64,000 nt of DNA. It comes from Zygnema cylindricum (taxonomy: Eukaryota; Streptophyta; Zygnematophyceae; Zygnematales; Zygnemataceae). The notes under the pieces were generated by a model. That model ran no database searches. It was not told the origin of the DNA and saw only the letters and a program-made list of their open reading frames with translations. Of this stretch, positions 9,421 to 18,492 are shown one piece after another. Numbering within the stretch: the stretch's first letter is position 1; each line of letters begins with the position of its first letter. The DNA is taken from NCBI GenBank assembly GCA_037447655.1, contig JBBHKE010000533.1:1-64000 (forward strand), written 5' to 3'. The position numbers were made by a program, and so were the translations under genes.

Positions 9421-12400
9421 TAGGCGTTTTAGAAATATAATCCATGATGCATGAAAAATTTAGCGATTGATTCTGCCACACTAATTACAGTAAAAGGTAG
9501 AACTGAAAAAATTAGCTCTGGTGATTAAACGACGCAAAAGGCAATGTGTATATAGCAGCTGGACCATAGAAGTGTAAAAAGTGCAGAAAGCAGAGGACAA
9601 ATTAGAAATTTTTAGTTTGAATGCTGATAAGCGAAATGTGACCCAAACTGTGAGTCAAAGTCAACGGCCAGAATTTTCTGCAACTTTCGAAATAAACTAA
9701 AAAGCTGGAGACCCGACAAGAAAAACATATTTACCTGAAAAGTGATGAAGATGCCATAGCCGAAACGAGGGCCCCAAAAGCAGGGACACAACATCCCGGA
9801 AAAATATATTCTTTGATAAAATCGGAACTTCGACGATATTCTTCATAACGTTCTTCTGGAGTTGTAATCACCTGTTCTTCCTCACGTCCCCCATTGTTAC
9901 TATTAAAAAAATGGAGAGAGGAGACAGAAGGCTCTGTAGGGAACCAGAAAAGCACATGAAAACATAAAAAGGAAGCACAAAAAAGCACAGAAGAAAAATA
10001 TGAATAAAAAAATAAAAGAGTTTCTGTTTGTGTAGTTTTACCTGTACAACAAGAAGTCCATCCAGTTTGAGTAACCGATCACAGTTTGCAAAATAGTCTC
10101 CGAGGAACTCGTGCCCAACTGCCTCCAACATTTCACTGCCACACAAAAAAAAAGGAAAAAGAGCAAAACAGGAGAGACACAGAGAGGGAGAGGGAGAGGG
10201 AGAGAGGAGGGGGGAAGGGAGGGAGAGAGGGAGGGAGAGAGAGAGAGTGTGTGTGAAAAAAGGGCACCTACAACGTTGTGAAGTGTACAGGCCACAAAAA
10301 ATAGTGATCTGAATCGAATTGGGGAACTCGGGGACTGTTTATTGACTTAATGAATGTTCCAGACGTCCTTTTAAAACTTCCGTATAGTCAACAATAATCA
10401 GAATATATGAATAACAAATAATGGTAAAGTAAATAAAAACGCCGAAACAGAGAAAAAAAAAAACTAACTCACCAAGAAAGAATTCGATCGTAGACTCCCA
10501 CTCCTGGAAGTTGTCGATAGTCGCAAAGTTTGAAATTAATCCGGTCCTGAAAATTCAAGAAAATAAATCACATTAAATCGCCACACTTTTATCCCTGTTA
10601 TTACAGAGTTAAACTTATTTAGACTGTTCTGAAAAAAGAAAATCCTTTGAAAATGACCTGTAATCCAGCCGCTTTGACTCTCTTTTGCGCGAGATCGAGT
10701 TGTTGTTGTGACAATGTGATTCCCGTATATCGACATCCAGTACTTTTCACTACCTCCATAGCCATACTCCCCCATCCAAACCCTATTTCCAAAACATGGT
10801 GGTGGGATTCAATTCGAGCCTGCGATTCCCAAAAATAAAATAAAAGTTTTTTGTCAGACTCATTTTTTACTTAATGTGAATTTTTCATGATTTACTTGTT
10901 CGATTTGCTTGTAATTTTCTTATTCCACTCTTGTTTATGATTCGGTTATTTGGTTTATTAATAATTTAGTTTAGTTGATACGTTCATAATTTAGTTAAAT
11001 CAATTCATTCATCATTTAGTTGCTCTATTTGTTCATGATTTACTTATTTGATAAAATCCTTAATTTACTTATTTGATTTGTTCATAACTTTCTTCATTCG
11101 ATTTATTCATAATTCAGTTCTTGGATTTGTTCATTAGATATTAATTTTGTTCATCATTTAATTTTTCATTTTTTTTTTAGTTTCCTCTTTTGGTCTGAGC
11201 AACTTATTCAAAATTATATTTTTATATCAAATTTGTAAGGGAAATTTATAACAGAAAAATTCAAAATTCCAAGTCCAGAAAGTAATGATAAACGGAAGAA
11301 AAACTGTTACAAAATGTCGATTGGGAAAATGGGGTTTCCTGAAATGGCTAAAATAAAATAAAAAATAAATAAATTAAAGATGAGAAAATGACCGACCTTC
11401 TTTATCATGTGTCGCAGTTTTCTTAGCTGGGCAGGTTCCAGATCTTCTTGTGGTTCCTGAAAAATAAAAATTAATAATAAAAACAATATCATAATAGTAA
11501 ATAAATAGTTGAAGCCCATTTGGGCCACGTTTATCAGTTTTTCCCCAAATAAATTGTCGAAGACTATTCTTCTTATAAATATTATTATTATCGAACTCTT
11601 ATGTATATTATTATCCAACTCTTTAATCCATCCACGCTAATAATTTTTAAGACTTCTTATTATTATCCCACTGAATACGTTAACACCATCCACACTCATA
11701 ATTTTAGAGATTATGACTATTTTTATTCCACTGAATCCTTTCACACTATCCAAACGAATAATTATAGAGATTATTACTATTATTATTCCACTGAATCCTT
11801 TCACACTATCCACACTAATAAAGGTTAACCATAAACAGACCTTAAAAATGGCACAAGAGTAGGTCATAGTCTCGTCCAAAAATGTCGCAAACATGTCATT
11901 GCTCTGTTATAACGCAAAAAAAAAAACGAGAAAAAAAACAAAAACAAGAAAATAAAACGAAAGAAAAAACTGGTGTCATTAAGAATAAAATGAAAACGGA
12001 GACTGTGTTTGTTCATATTGTGATTATGACTCAACTGATGACACTTAATCGGTGTTTAATTTCCCACTTTTGGATATGTTTTTTATCAATTTCATCCATT
12101 CCCTTTACCACTATTCAACTAAGACATGTTTTATCACATACATGTAAAGATTTAAGAATGCAAAAACTAGACTCTCATAACCGGTCATAATGGCCGAGAA
12201 ATGGATGTTTGACTAATATCATGTCGAAATGCATCGAAACGACTCTTTTCTTCTCTTCTTTGATGATTAATGAGAGTAAAAAACTCCATAATTGACTCTC
12301 ATACCAGGTCATAGTGGTCGGAAATGTTTCTCCGAGCCTTAGTTAAAGTATTGCTTCGAGTCAAGTGTCGCCAATAAAGAGCCGCAGATCCCAAAACCGC

Positions 12401-12428
12401 AGTGGGAATAGCTGGTCTCCACCAGCCC
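8104..12428 (-). CDS. Cyclopropane-fatty-acyl-phospholipid synthase (3' ten exons, 5' end missing)
   Basis: This family transfers the S-adenosylmethionine methyl group to a double bond in phospholipid acyl chains, forming a cyclopropane ring. Minus-strand exons: 12,428-12,305; 11,903-11,841; 11,456-11,397; 10,819-10,658; 10,546-10,473; 10,135-10,042; 9,871-9,735; 9,128-9,048; 8,488-8,383; 8,172-8,104 (stop TGA). All donors are GT, all acceptors AG, and phases agree. The roughly 320 residues read in order TLTKARRNISDHYDL, FLDETMTYSCAIFK, the SAM site VLEIGFGWGSMA, ILSCEMLEAVGHEFL, EERYEEYRRSSDFIKEYIFP and YYFVYCAAGFKTCTLGDLQ, ending IVFSRSGN...FPSS. This order is plant-type. The SAM loop has Phe where relatives have Cys (G-F-G-W-G). 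The N-terminal part, which in plants includes an FAD-oxidase-like region, would be encoded upstream, possibly beyond element E1. Confidence 0.9.
8636..8832. mobile_element. Older TA-flanked MITE in intron
   Basis: The 197-bp sequence starts GACTGCGCATCGCTTTTAG and ends AATAGCGATGGGAAGTG, imperfect inverted repeats related to those of the 537-bp element. TA flanks it at 8,634-8,635 and 8,833-8,834. It lies in the intron between the exons at 9,048-9,128 and 8,383-8,488. Confidence 0.65.
10180..10255. repeat. GA-rich microsatellite in intron
   Basis: Purine-only tract of GAGAGG and GGGAGA units ending in a short GTGTGTGTG run. It lies in the intron between the exons at 10,473 and 10,135. Confidence 0.8.
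10870..11165. repeat. Degenerate A/T-rich repeat in intron
   Basis: Loose repetition of TTGTTCATAATTTAGTT-like units of roughly 25-30 bp within the intron between the exons at 11,397 and 10,819. It resembles the cryptic repeat at the window start. Confidence 0.55.
11610..11826. repeat. 60-bp tandem repeat in intron
   Basis: About 3.5 units of exactly 60 bp; the two best units begin CTGAATACGTTAACACC and CTGAATCCTTTCACAC. Because 60 is a multiple of three, it leaves a tyrosine-rich repeated frame open on the plus strand, which I do not regard as coding. It lies between the exons at 11,841 and 11,456. Confidence 0.8.
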
Positions 12429-12795
12429 CTTTAAAAAACCCAAAAAAAAGGGGAAAAAAGTCAAAAAAATGGAAAAAAACAAACAAAAACAAGCAAAAAT
12501 AGAAGAAATGACACGAGAAACACGTCAACTTCTGCAAATCTATGTCAAATGGAAGGTTTTTTTTATGTTTCTTGGGTTAAATTGTCCAAAAAAGGAAATA
12601 GAAAAGATCATTAGGACTCAAAGTACTGCTTAAAACCTCTCCTCAAAAATGGGTTGATGCATTAAAATCATTGGAGGAGAGAAATACCACATTTTTTTCT
12701 TTGTTTTTTTTTTTTCTCATTTTAGTCAGTTTATTTCATTGACAAGGCAGTCAATTGCAGAGGGAAAAAGGGAACGAGGGAGGGGAGTAAACTGC

Positions 12796-13100
12796 CTTGC
12801 ACACTGTTTTCAGTCTTGCTGCCAGTTGTTGAATTGTGGAGAGGTGTTTGAGAGGCACGTTTTCCGTGCCGTGTATTCTAAAGTTTGTTGTGTGTTCTGT
12901 AGACTAATATAGTAGTCAGATTGGGTAAAAGGTTAAGTAAGAAAATTGGGTGAGAAATTATGTACAGAAAAGCTTCGGTGTAATATAAATGTGTATTGGC
13001 CGATGTGATCTGTGAATGTTCTTATGTGTGTGATTAATGGTGAAAGCTTCCGCTGTGCGATCACTTTATAAGAAGTGAGCATTTAGTGATCTTTTTTACA
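12796..13100 (+). repeat. E1 5' LTR (truncated)
   Basis: Matches 18,197-18,492 of the 3' LTR from CTTGCACACTG onward and ends TTTTTTACA two bases before the primer-binding site. The U3 start is missing. Confidence 0.85.
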
Positions 13101-13102
13101 TT

Positions 13103-13117
13103 TGGTATCGGAGCAGG
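13103..13117 (+). promoter_or_regulatory. E1 primer-binding site, initiator tRNA-Met 3' end
   Basis: TGGTATCGGAGCAGG is complementary to the 3' terminus of plant initiator tRNA-Met (expected TGGTATCAGAGCCAGG) with one mismatch and one missing base. It lies 2 bp after the LTR end. It would prime minus-strand DNA synthesis. Confidence 0.85.
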
Positions 13118-13400
13118 CTATACTCCCTGTGAGGAGTGTGTGAGGTTCAGATGTCAGTCAAAGGCTTACACCGGAGCCTTCGGAGGACCAGCGATCCCGC
13201 GAAGTTCCTTCCCGTGAGCCTAGTGAAAGGGAACTCAGCTTTGGAGGGGGCTTTGGAGGGGACAAACCCGGTTTTATTCCGAAGTCTGAAGAATCCCTTC
13301 CTCCGGATCCCCCCTTCCTCCGGATCCCTTCAGTCAGAATACGACCAGTGGCAGTGGTACCAGTTTTGAGCCCAGTCCTCGTTTTACTTTTGATGAGTGG

Positions 13401-16400
13401 ATGCGGGCAATGAAAGAGAGGAGTAAGGTAGAAAAGAAAGTCAGTAAAGGAAAGAAGAAAATGAAGGGGCCGAGTCCCAGCTCCAGTGACAGTGAGAGTT
13501 CGAAAAGCTCGAAAAGTTCAGAAAATTCAGAAAGCAGTGAAGATGAAAAAGCTAAGAAAAATAGGATACGGAAAGGAAAGGCAAAAATGGTGGATGAAGA
13601 CCTGGATGTTGGAGATGACGTTGAGAAAGATGATTCTTTCCGGATGCCCGGAAAAGCCATATTGTTTAATGGTTCGAATTATATGGTGTGGAAGAAATAC
13701 ATCAGAGGACAGTTGGTCCTTAAAAATTTGTGGAGGATAGTTACAGGTGAAGAAAAGAGGCCCAAGGATTTGAAAGGTCGACAGTTGTGGTTGCGAAAGG
13801 ATATTTCCGCCTACACTGGATTAATGCAAAGTTGTACGGGTTCGGCTTTAGACTTCTTTTTGGCCTACGGCACTGCACATGAGTGTTGGGTGGGCCTTGA
13901 GGGTCAGTTTGAGAAAGGAGTACAGGATAAGGGGCAATATGTCTTCAAAGAATTAATTCAATTCAAGTTTAAGCCGAATGAATCAATTGATGATGCTGTT
14001 AAGAGGTTTAATATTCTTGTCGAACAACTTACCAATCTTGGTAGAATGTTGGATGAGGAGCACAAACTTCAAGTTTTTCTAAACGGCCTTCCGGAGTATC
14101 TTCGGAATCCTTGTGATATTCTCCAGTCCAAGAAGCGGGCAACGTATGAATATGCCGTGAGCTATTTAAAGAAAGTAGATAAAGCAAGGGAAGGTTCGAG
14201 CAAAGGGGCCGGAAAAACAGCCTCGCTCAATGTTGCTGCCGCACTTGAAACCCCAGATCTCAATCTACTTCGTGGAGGGGCTCCAAGGGGAACACCCCGA
14301 GGTCGAGGTGGCGGCGGTAGAGGAGGTGGAAGAGAGAGACCGAATGGCAGTAAGGTTCAGGCTGATTCTAATGCCTCGAACGTTACGTGCTACAAGTGCC
14401 AAAAACAAGGACACTTTGCGGCTGAATGTCCAGACAAGGAAAAACAGTGTTACATTTGTAAGCGTTGGGGGCATGTGAGTACACAATGTTATGATAGAGT
14501 TGATGGTGGTTCGGAAAGAGGAGGTGGACAAGGTGACCGTGGCCGTGGCCGTGGCCGTGGTGGAGGCCGAGGTCGTGGGCCCAGTCGTGGAGGAAGTCAT
14601 GGGTATTACACGGAGTTTGGTGACAAGTCCGGAGATGGATTTCAAAATTTCTCGATTTCACTTGACATGGATTTGGATTCGGTTTTTGATGAGGATGCTA
14701 CTACGGAGTGGATTATTGACTCCGGTGCAACTCATCATGTGTGTACGGATAAGACACTCTTTGAGGAGATGATCACGTTGACAGTTCCAAAGAACATTAA
14801 GGTTGCTAGTGGCCATGTGATCCCAGTTGATACAATCGGAACCGTTCGGTTGGACTTACCGGTTCAAGATGTGTTCGGAAATGAGAGAGTGACTTCAACA
14901 AGGTTTCATAATGCTCTCTACATTCCGAATGGAGCCGTGAATCTTGTAAGTGTACCACAGATTCAGAAAGCCGGCGGTCAAGTGGTTTCAAAATCAGATT
15001 TCAGTATCGTAGTGGAAAATTCTAAAGGGACACAAGTGGCTTCTGGATTCGTGACGGATAGCATGCATAGTTGCTTGATTTGGAGAAGACCGAAAGTTAA
15101 GGGTCAGGCCGTGTCTTTGGCCAATCAGTTTTCACTCCAGAAAGGTAACCTCAGTCTATGGCATCACCGTATGTGCCATACCTCCGAGGGGAACCTTAAG
15201 CGGATGATTCGAAATTCTTCGGTTCGAGGAATGGAACTCACTACCGGAGAGAAGGTGAATGGATGTGGTGGTTGTAGTAAGGGGAAGCAAAAACGCAAGC
15301 CACATCCGGTTAAAGATGTAAAGCATCGGGCCAAAAGTCCATTAGAACTTATTCATGTGGATCTTTGTGGCCATGTTATGCCAAGGTCTTTGGGTGGGCA
15401 TCTCTACATTTTTGTTATTGTTGATGACTATTCACGGAAATCTTGGGTTCATTTGTTGAAGCATAAATCGGATGCTTTTGAGAAGTTTCAAGAGTGGGTT
15501 GTGATGGCCGAGCGTCAATCGGACCACAAATTGAAATCGGTGAGGTCGGATAACGGAGGTGAATTTGTGGCTTTCACGGAGTTTTGTAAGGAGAAGGGGA
15601 TTAGGCAGCAATTTACGGCTCCTTATTCTCCCGAATCGAATGGGATTGCGGAGAGAAAGAATCGAACTCTCCAAGAAATGGTCCGTGCCATGATACATAG
15701 TAGTGGGCAAAATTTCTTTTTGTGGGGAGATGCCATTCTCACCGCCAATTACATTTGCAACCGGCGGTTGACTTCAATTTCGGGTGATAAGACCCCGGAT
15801 GAGTTGTGGAGTGGGGTTGTGCCGTCCGTCCGACATTTACGCATTTGGGGATGTAAGGCAACCGTCTATGTTGAACGTACACAAAGGATGGGGAAATTTT
15901 CTGCGAGGAGTTGGACAGGAATATTTGTTGGGTATAGCACCAAAGGGAGCCTGTACCGTGTGTATGACCCGAGTAGGAGAGTGGTGTTTGAATCTCGAAA
16001 TGTTGATTTCCACGAGGATCTTAAATCCGTAATGGAATCAGCTGGGAAAGTACAGAAGGATTTAGATTTTGAGGAGAAACATGAAGTGGAAGAGAATTCG
16101 GATTTGCAGGAATCGGATTCCGATGAGGAAGAAGTTCCTCTTACCAAAGTGAAGTTCGATCGGTTTGTTCCAATTCGAAAATCAGATTCCGATGTCCGAA
16201 GCGATGGGATTTTGAGTTCTCGGTCTTCAGTAAGAACTCAGTCTACATTAAAATCAAAAGGTAGCTTACCATCAGTGAGGGAAGAGAATGATAAAGAAGA
16301 AGATGTGAATGTGGTTCGGCGAAGTACCCGTGAGACGAAGGGGAAGAAACCGGCCAGATTATCGTTTGATCGGCTTGGTGGAGATGTTTCGAACTCTAAT

Positions 16401-16442
16401 TACTTTATTTCAGAGGCTAAAGAGGATGACTTCCTCTTATAG
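13401..16442 (+). CDS. E1 Gag-protease-integrase polyprotein (1013 aa)
   Basis: Gag comes first: an acidic, serine-rich N-terminus, then a copia-type capsid region (residues about 75-270), a glycine/arginine-rich stretch, and two CCHC zinc knuckles (CYKCQKQGHFAAEC and CYICKRWGHVSTQC, about residues 330-365). The protease has WIIDSGATHH near 437. Integrase has the HHCC zinc region from about 585 (LWHHRMCH, CGGC) and the DDE triad as Asp in HVDLCGH, Asp in RSDNGGEF and Glu in GIAERKN. The frame ends at TAG 16,440-16,442, then resumes in the same frame with reverse transcriptase. The true Gag start may lie upstream (ATG at 13,151), separated by a frameshift at the tandem repeat near 13,290-13,330. 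Confidence 0.92.
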   Translation: MRAMKERSKVEKKVSKGKKKMKGPSPSSSDSESSKSSKSSENSESSEDEKAKKNRIRKGKAKMVDEDLDVGDDVEKDDSFRMPGKAILFNGSNYMVWKKYIRGQLVLKNLWRIVTGEEKRPKDLKGRQLWLRKDISAYTGLMQSCTGSALDFFLAYGTAHECWVGLEGQFEKGVQDKGQYVFKELIQFKFKPNESIDDAVKRFNILVEQLTNLGRMLDEEHKLQVFLNGLPEYLRNPCDILQSKKRATYEYAVSYLKKVDKAREGSSKGAGKTASLNVAAALETPDLNLLRGGAPRGTPRGRGGGGRGGGRERPNGSKVQADSNASNVTCYKCQKQGHFAAECPDKEKQCYICKRWGHVSTQCYDRVDGGSERGGGQGDRGRGRGRGGGRGRGPSRGGSHGYYTEFGDKSGDGFQNFSISLDMDLDSVFDEDATTEWIIDSGATHHVCTDKTLFEEMITLTVPKNIKVASGHVIPVDTIGTVRLDLPVQDVFGNERVTSTRFHNALYIPNGAVNLVSVPQIQKAGGQVVSKSDFSIVVENSKGTQVASGFVTDSMHSCLIWRRPKVKGQAVSLANQFSLQKGNLSLWHHRMCHTSEGNLKRMIRNSSVRGMELTTGEKVNGCGGCSKGKQKRKPHPVKDVKHRAKSPLELIHVDLCGHVMPRSLGGHLYIFVIVDDYSRKSWVHLLKHKSDAFEKFQEWVVMAERQSDHKLKSVRSDNGGEFVAFTEFCKEKGIRQQFTAPYSPESNGIAERKNRTLQEMVRAMIHSSGQNFFLWGDAILTANYICNRRLTSISGDKTPDELWSGVVPSVRHLRIWGCKATVYVERTQRMGKFSARSWTGIFVGYSTKGSLYRVYDPSRRVVFESRNVDFHEDLKSVMESAGKVQKDLDFEEKHEVEENSDLQESDSDEEEVPLTKVKFDRFVPIRKSDSDVRSDGILSSRSSVRTQSTLKSKGSLPSVREENDKEEDVNVVRRSTRETKGKKPARLSFDRLGGDVSNSNYFISEAKEDDFLL

Positions 16443-16448
16443 CAACTA
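16440..16448 (+). promoter_or_regulatory. Candidate stop-codon readthrough signal TAG CAA CTA
   Basis: The stop ending the integrase frame is UAG followed by CAACTA, which fits the CARYYA consensus known from tobamovirus-type readthrough. The next codons continue in frame into the reverse transcriptase without another stop for 298 codons. An ordinary nonsense mutation is the alternative, since the element is damaged downstream. Confidence 0.5.
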
Positions 16449-17342
16449 GTGAATGACACAATTTCCGGTTTCGGAGATCCTCAATCTTATTCGGAGGCTC
16501 GGAATTTGGGTGAGTGGGAAACTAAGTGGAAGGCGGCTTGGGAAAAGGAATACAAGTCAATTGTTGATAATCGGACTTTTGAAGAGGTTGAATTACCATC
16601 GGGTAAGAAAGCTATTGACGCCAAATGGGTATTTAAGACAAAGACAGGTGCGTCTGGTGAGGTGATAAAGTATAAAGCGAGATTAGTGTGTAAAGGTTTT
16701 CAACAGCGAGAGGGGGTTGATTATACTGAAACGTATGCTCCCGTTGTTAAGTTTGATTCTTTGAGAATGATTGTGGCCTTGGCAGCGGCTGGTAAGAAAC
16801 ACATCCATCAAATGGATGTGGAGACGGCTTTTTTGAATGGTGAGCTTGAAGAGGAAGTGTATATGAAAGTTCCGGAGGGGGTGACTTCTCAACCAACTAT
16901 TGTGTGGAGACTTCGGAAGTCTTTATATGGGCTGAGGCAAGCCCCGAGAACGTGGTATTTAAGACTCCATAAGGTGTTAATTGATTTCGGTTTTGTTCGG
17001 ACTACTTCAAATTCCGGTGTTTATTTGAAAGGTGAAGGTGAGAATGAAGTGATATTTTCAGTTTATGTTGATGAATTCATCATGAATTTGGATAGCTTGA
17101 TTGTGATTATGGATTTAAAAAAATTTATGCGGCAACATTTTAAAGTGACGAATTTGGGGGATGTGAAATATATTTTAGGAATTGAGGCTATTCGGGATGC
17201 ATCTGGATGCATCAAGCTCAGTCAAGAGCAATATTGCAAGGAGGTTTTAGCACGGTTTTCTATGACTGATGCTAAATCGCTTTCAACTCCCTTGGATCCG
17301 AAAGAGCAATATTTGAGTGTCAAAAAATTTGGAGACAGTTAA
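16449..17342 (+). CDS. E1 reverse transcriptase, in frame after the TAG
   Basis: This is the copia-type reverse transcriptase, which copies element RNA into DNA in the virus-like particle. Visible blocks are AIDAKWVFKTK, ARLVCKGFQQREGVDY, APVVKFDSLR, QMDVETAFLNGELEEEVY, SLYGLRQAPRTWY and YVDEFIM. The usual YVDD active site reads YVDE, a conservative change at a catalytic aspartate that should impair or abolish activity. The region has no ATG near its start and depends on readthrough or an upstream frame. It ends where a run of six A (about 17,322-17,327) shifts the frame by one base. Confidence 0.85.
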   Translation: MNDTISGFGDPQSYSEARNLGEWETKWKAAWEKEYKSIVDNRTFEEVELPSGKKAIDAKWVFKTKTGASGEVIKYKARLVCKGFQQREGVDYTETYAPVVKFDSLRMIVALAAAGKKHIHQMDVETAFLNGELEEEVYMKVPEGVTSQPTIVWRLRKSLYGLRQAPRTWYLRLHKVLIDFGFVRTTSNSGVYLKGEGENEVIFSVYVDEFIMNLDSLIVIMDLKKFMRQHFKVTNLGDVKYILGIEAIRDASGCIKLSQEQYCKEVLARFSMTDAKSLSTPLDPKEQYLSVKKFGDS

Positions 17343-17948
17343 GGTGTCGTATCGAGAAGCAATCGGCAGTTTGATATATTTGAGTGTGGGAACGCGTCCA
17401 GATATTTCAGCTGCAGTTTTTGTTGTCAATAGGTATTGCCAAGCACCAAAGAAATCGCATAGGGAGGCGGTGAAACGGATCTTCCGATATTTGGTTGGCA
17501 CGATCAGCCTCGGATTGGTTTTTGAATCGGAAGGAGATTTGGAATGTTTTGGAAAGTGCAATGCAGAATGGGGAGGAGATTATGATTTCGGAAAATCAAC
17601 TTCTGGATATGCATTTTTATTCGGTGGAGCAGCTATTTCATGGAGTTCAGTCGACTATGGCCAGTGGCCTTAAGTTCACCAGAGGCCGAATATGTATCAG
17701 CCTGACATGCGTCGAAGGCTGCGGTTTGGGTGAAAGAAATGCTTGGAGAGTTATGCATTCCAGTTGGATGTATGAATGTATTTTTTGATAGCATGAGTTC
17801 TATGGCAGTGATCAAAAATCCTATATTTCATAAAAGGACTAAACATATCAGAATTCAGTGGTATTTTATTCGAGATTTAGTGAGAGAAAACGAACTTGAA
17901 TTTGTCTTTGTTACTAGTGTAGAGGAAGCAGCTGACATGCTTACTTAG
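17317..17948 (+). pseudogene. E1 RNase H, frameshifted remnant
   Basis: Continuation of pol in other frames: YREAIGSLIYLSVGTRPDIS, then TSGYAFLFGGAAISWSS, SSPEAEYVSA, then a TGA, then KEMLGELCIPVG and KRTKHIRIQWYFIRD. The breaks are the extra A near 17,325, a shift near 17,655 and TGA in place of a cysteine-like codon near 17,705. RNase H cannot be made from this copy. Confidence 0.85.
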
Positions 17949-18016
17949 TCAGCAATACAAGATGTTTTTGTGAGAGGTAGGCCTAAGCTAGGCTTGCTGT
18001 GAGAATATTCCACAAT

Positions 18017-18027
18017 GAGAGGGGAAA
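18017..18027 (+). promoter_or_regulatory. E1 polypurine tract
   Basis: GAGAGGGGAAA lies directly before TGTTAGGACATT, the start of the complete 3' LTR; it would prime plus-strand synthesis. Confidence 0.8.
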
Positions 18028-18492
18028 TGTTAGGACATTTGTGGAATCGGGTGTTAGGCGATACAGTTTTTTGTTCGATGTCTCGTCTAAGTCTTGTATG
18101 TCGGTTCGCGTCACGATATTTGTTTGTTCGGTACGGTAGTATGTTTGTTGTACGTTTGTTTTGGTTCGTTGTGTTGCGTGGTACCGGGTGTGCTCACTTG
18201 CACACTGTTTTTAGTCTTGCTGCCAGTTGTTGAATTGTGAAGAGGTGTTTGAGAGGCATGTTTTCCGTGCCGTGTATTTTAAAGTTTGTTGTGTGTTTTG
18301 TAGACTAATATAGTAGTCAGATTGGGTAAAAGGTTAAGTAAGAAAATGGGTGAGAAATTATGTACAGAAAAGCTTCGGTGTAATATAAATGTGTATTGGC
18401 CGATGTGATCTGTGAATGTTCTTATGTGTGTGATTAATGGTGAAAGCTTCCGCTGTGCGATCACTTTATAAGAAGTGAGTACAAGTTTTACA
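18028..18492 (+). repeat. E1 3' LTR
   Basis: Starts TGTTAGGACA and ends TTTTACA. It matches the 5' LTR from 18,197 on, with a deletion of about 8 bp near the end. Confidence 0.85.

Larger units (their letters stand above)
12796..18492 (+). mobile_element. E1: Ty1/copia retrotransposon, 5' LTR truncated
   Basis: Order is partial 5' LTR, primer-binding site, gag, protease, integrase, reverse transcriptase, RNase H, polypurine tract, 3' LTR. Integrase before reverse transcriptase defines the Ty1/copia superfamily. The 5' LTR begins at a point matching base 170 of the 3' LTR, so the first 169 bp are lost and no TSD can be checked. The gag-to-integrase frame is open; the 3' third carries an in-frame TAG, two frameshifts and a TGA. 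It lies just 5' of the visible exons of the cyclopropane synthase gene. Confidence 0.93.

Noticed and set aside
12739-12799. CAAGGCAGT...ACTGCCTTG inverted repeat at the E1 left border as a transposon end
   Set aside because: Only 9 bp, no matching flank or target duplication, and one arm overlaps the truncated LTR; probably coincidence.
13334-14661. Minus-strand frames of 90-126 residues inside E1
   Set aside because: They lie opposite the well-supported Gag polyprotein and show serine/histidine-rich mirror composition of its Arg/Gly and acidic tracts.
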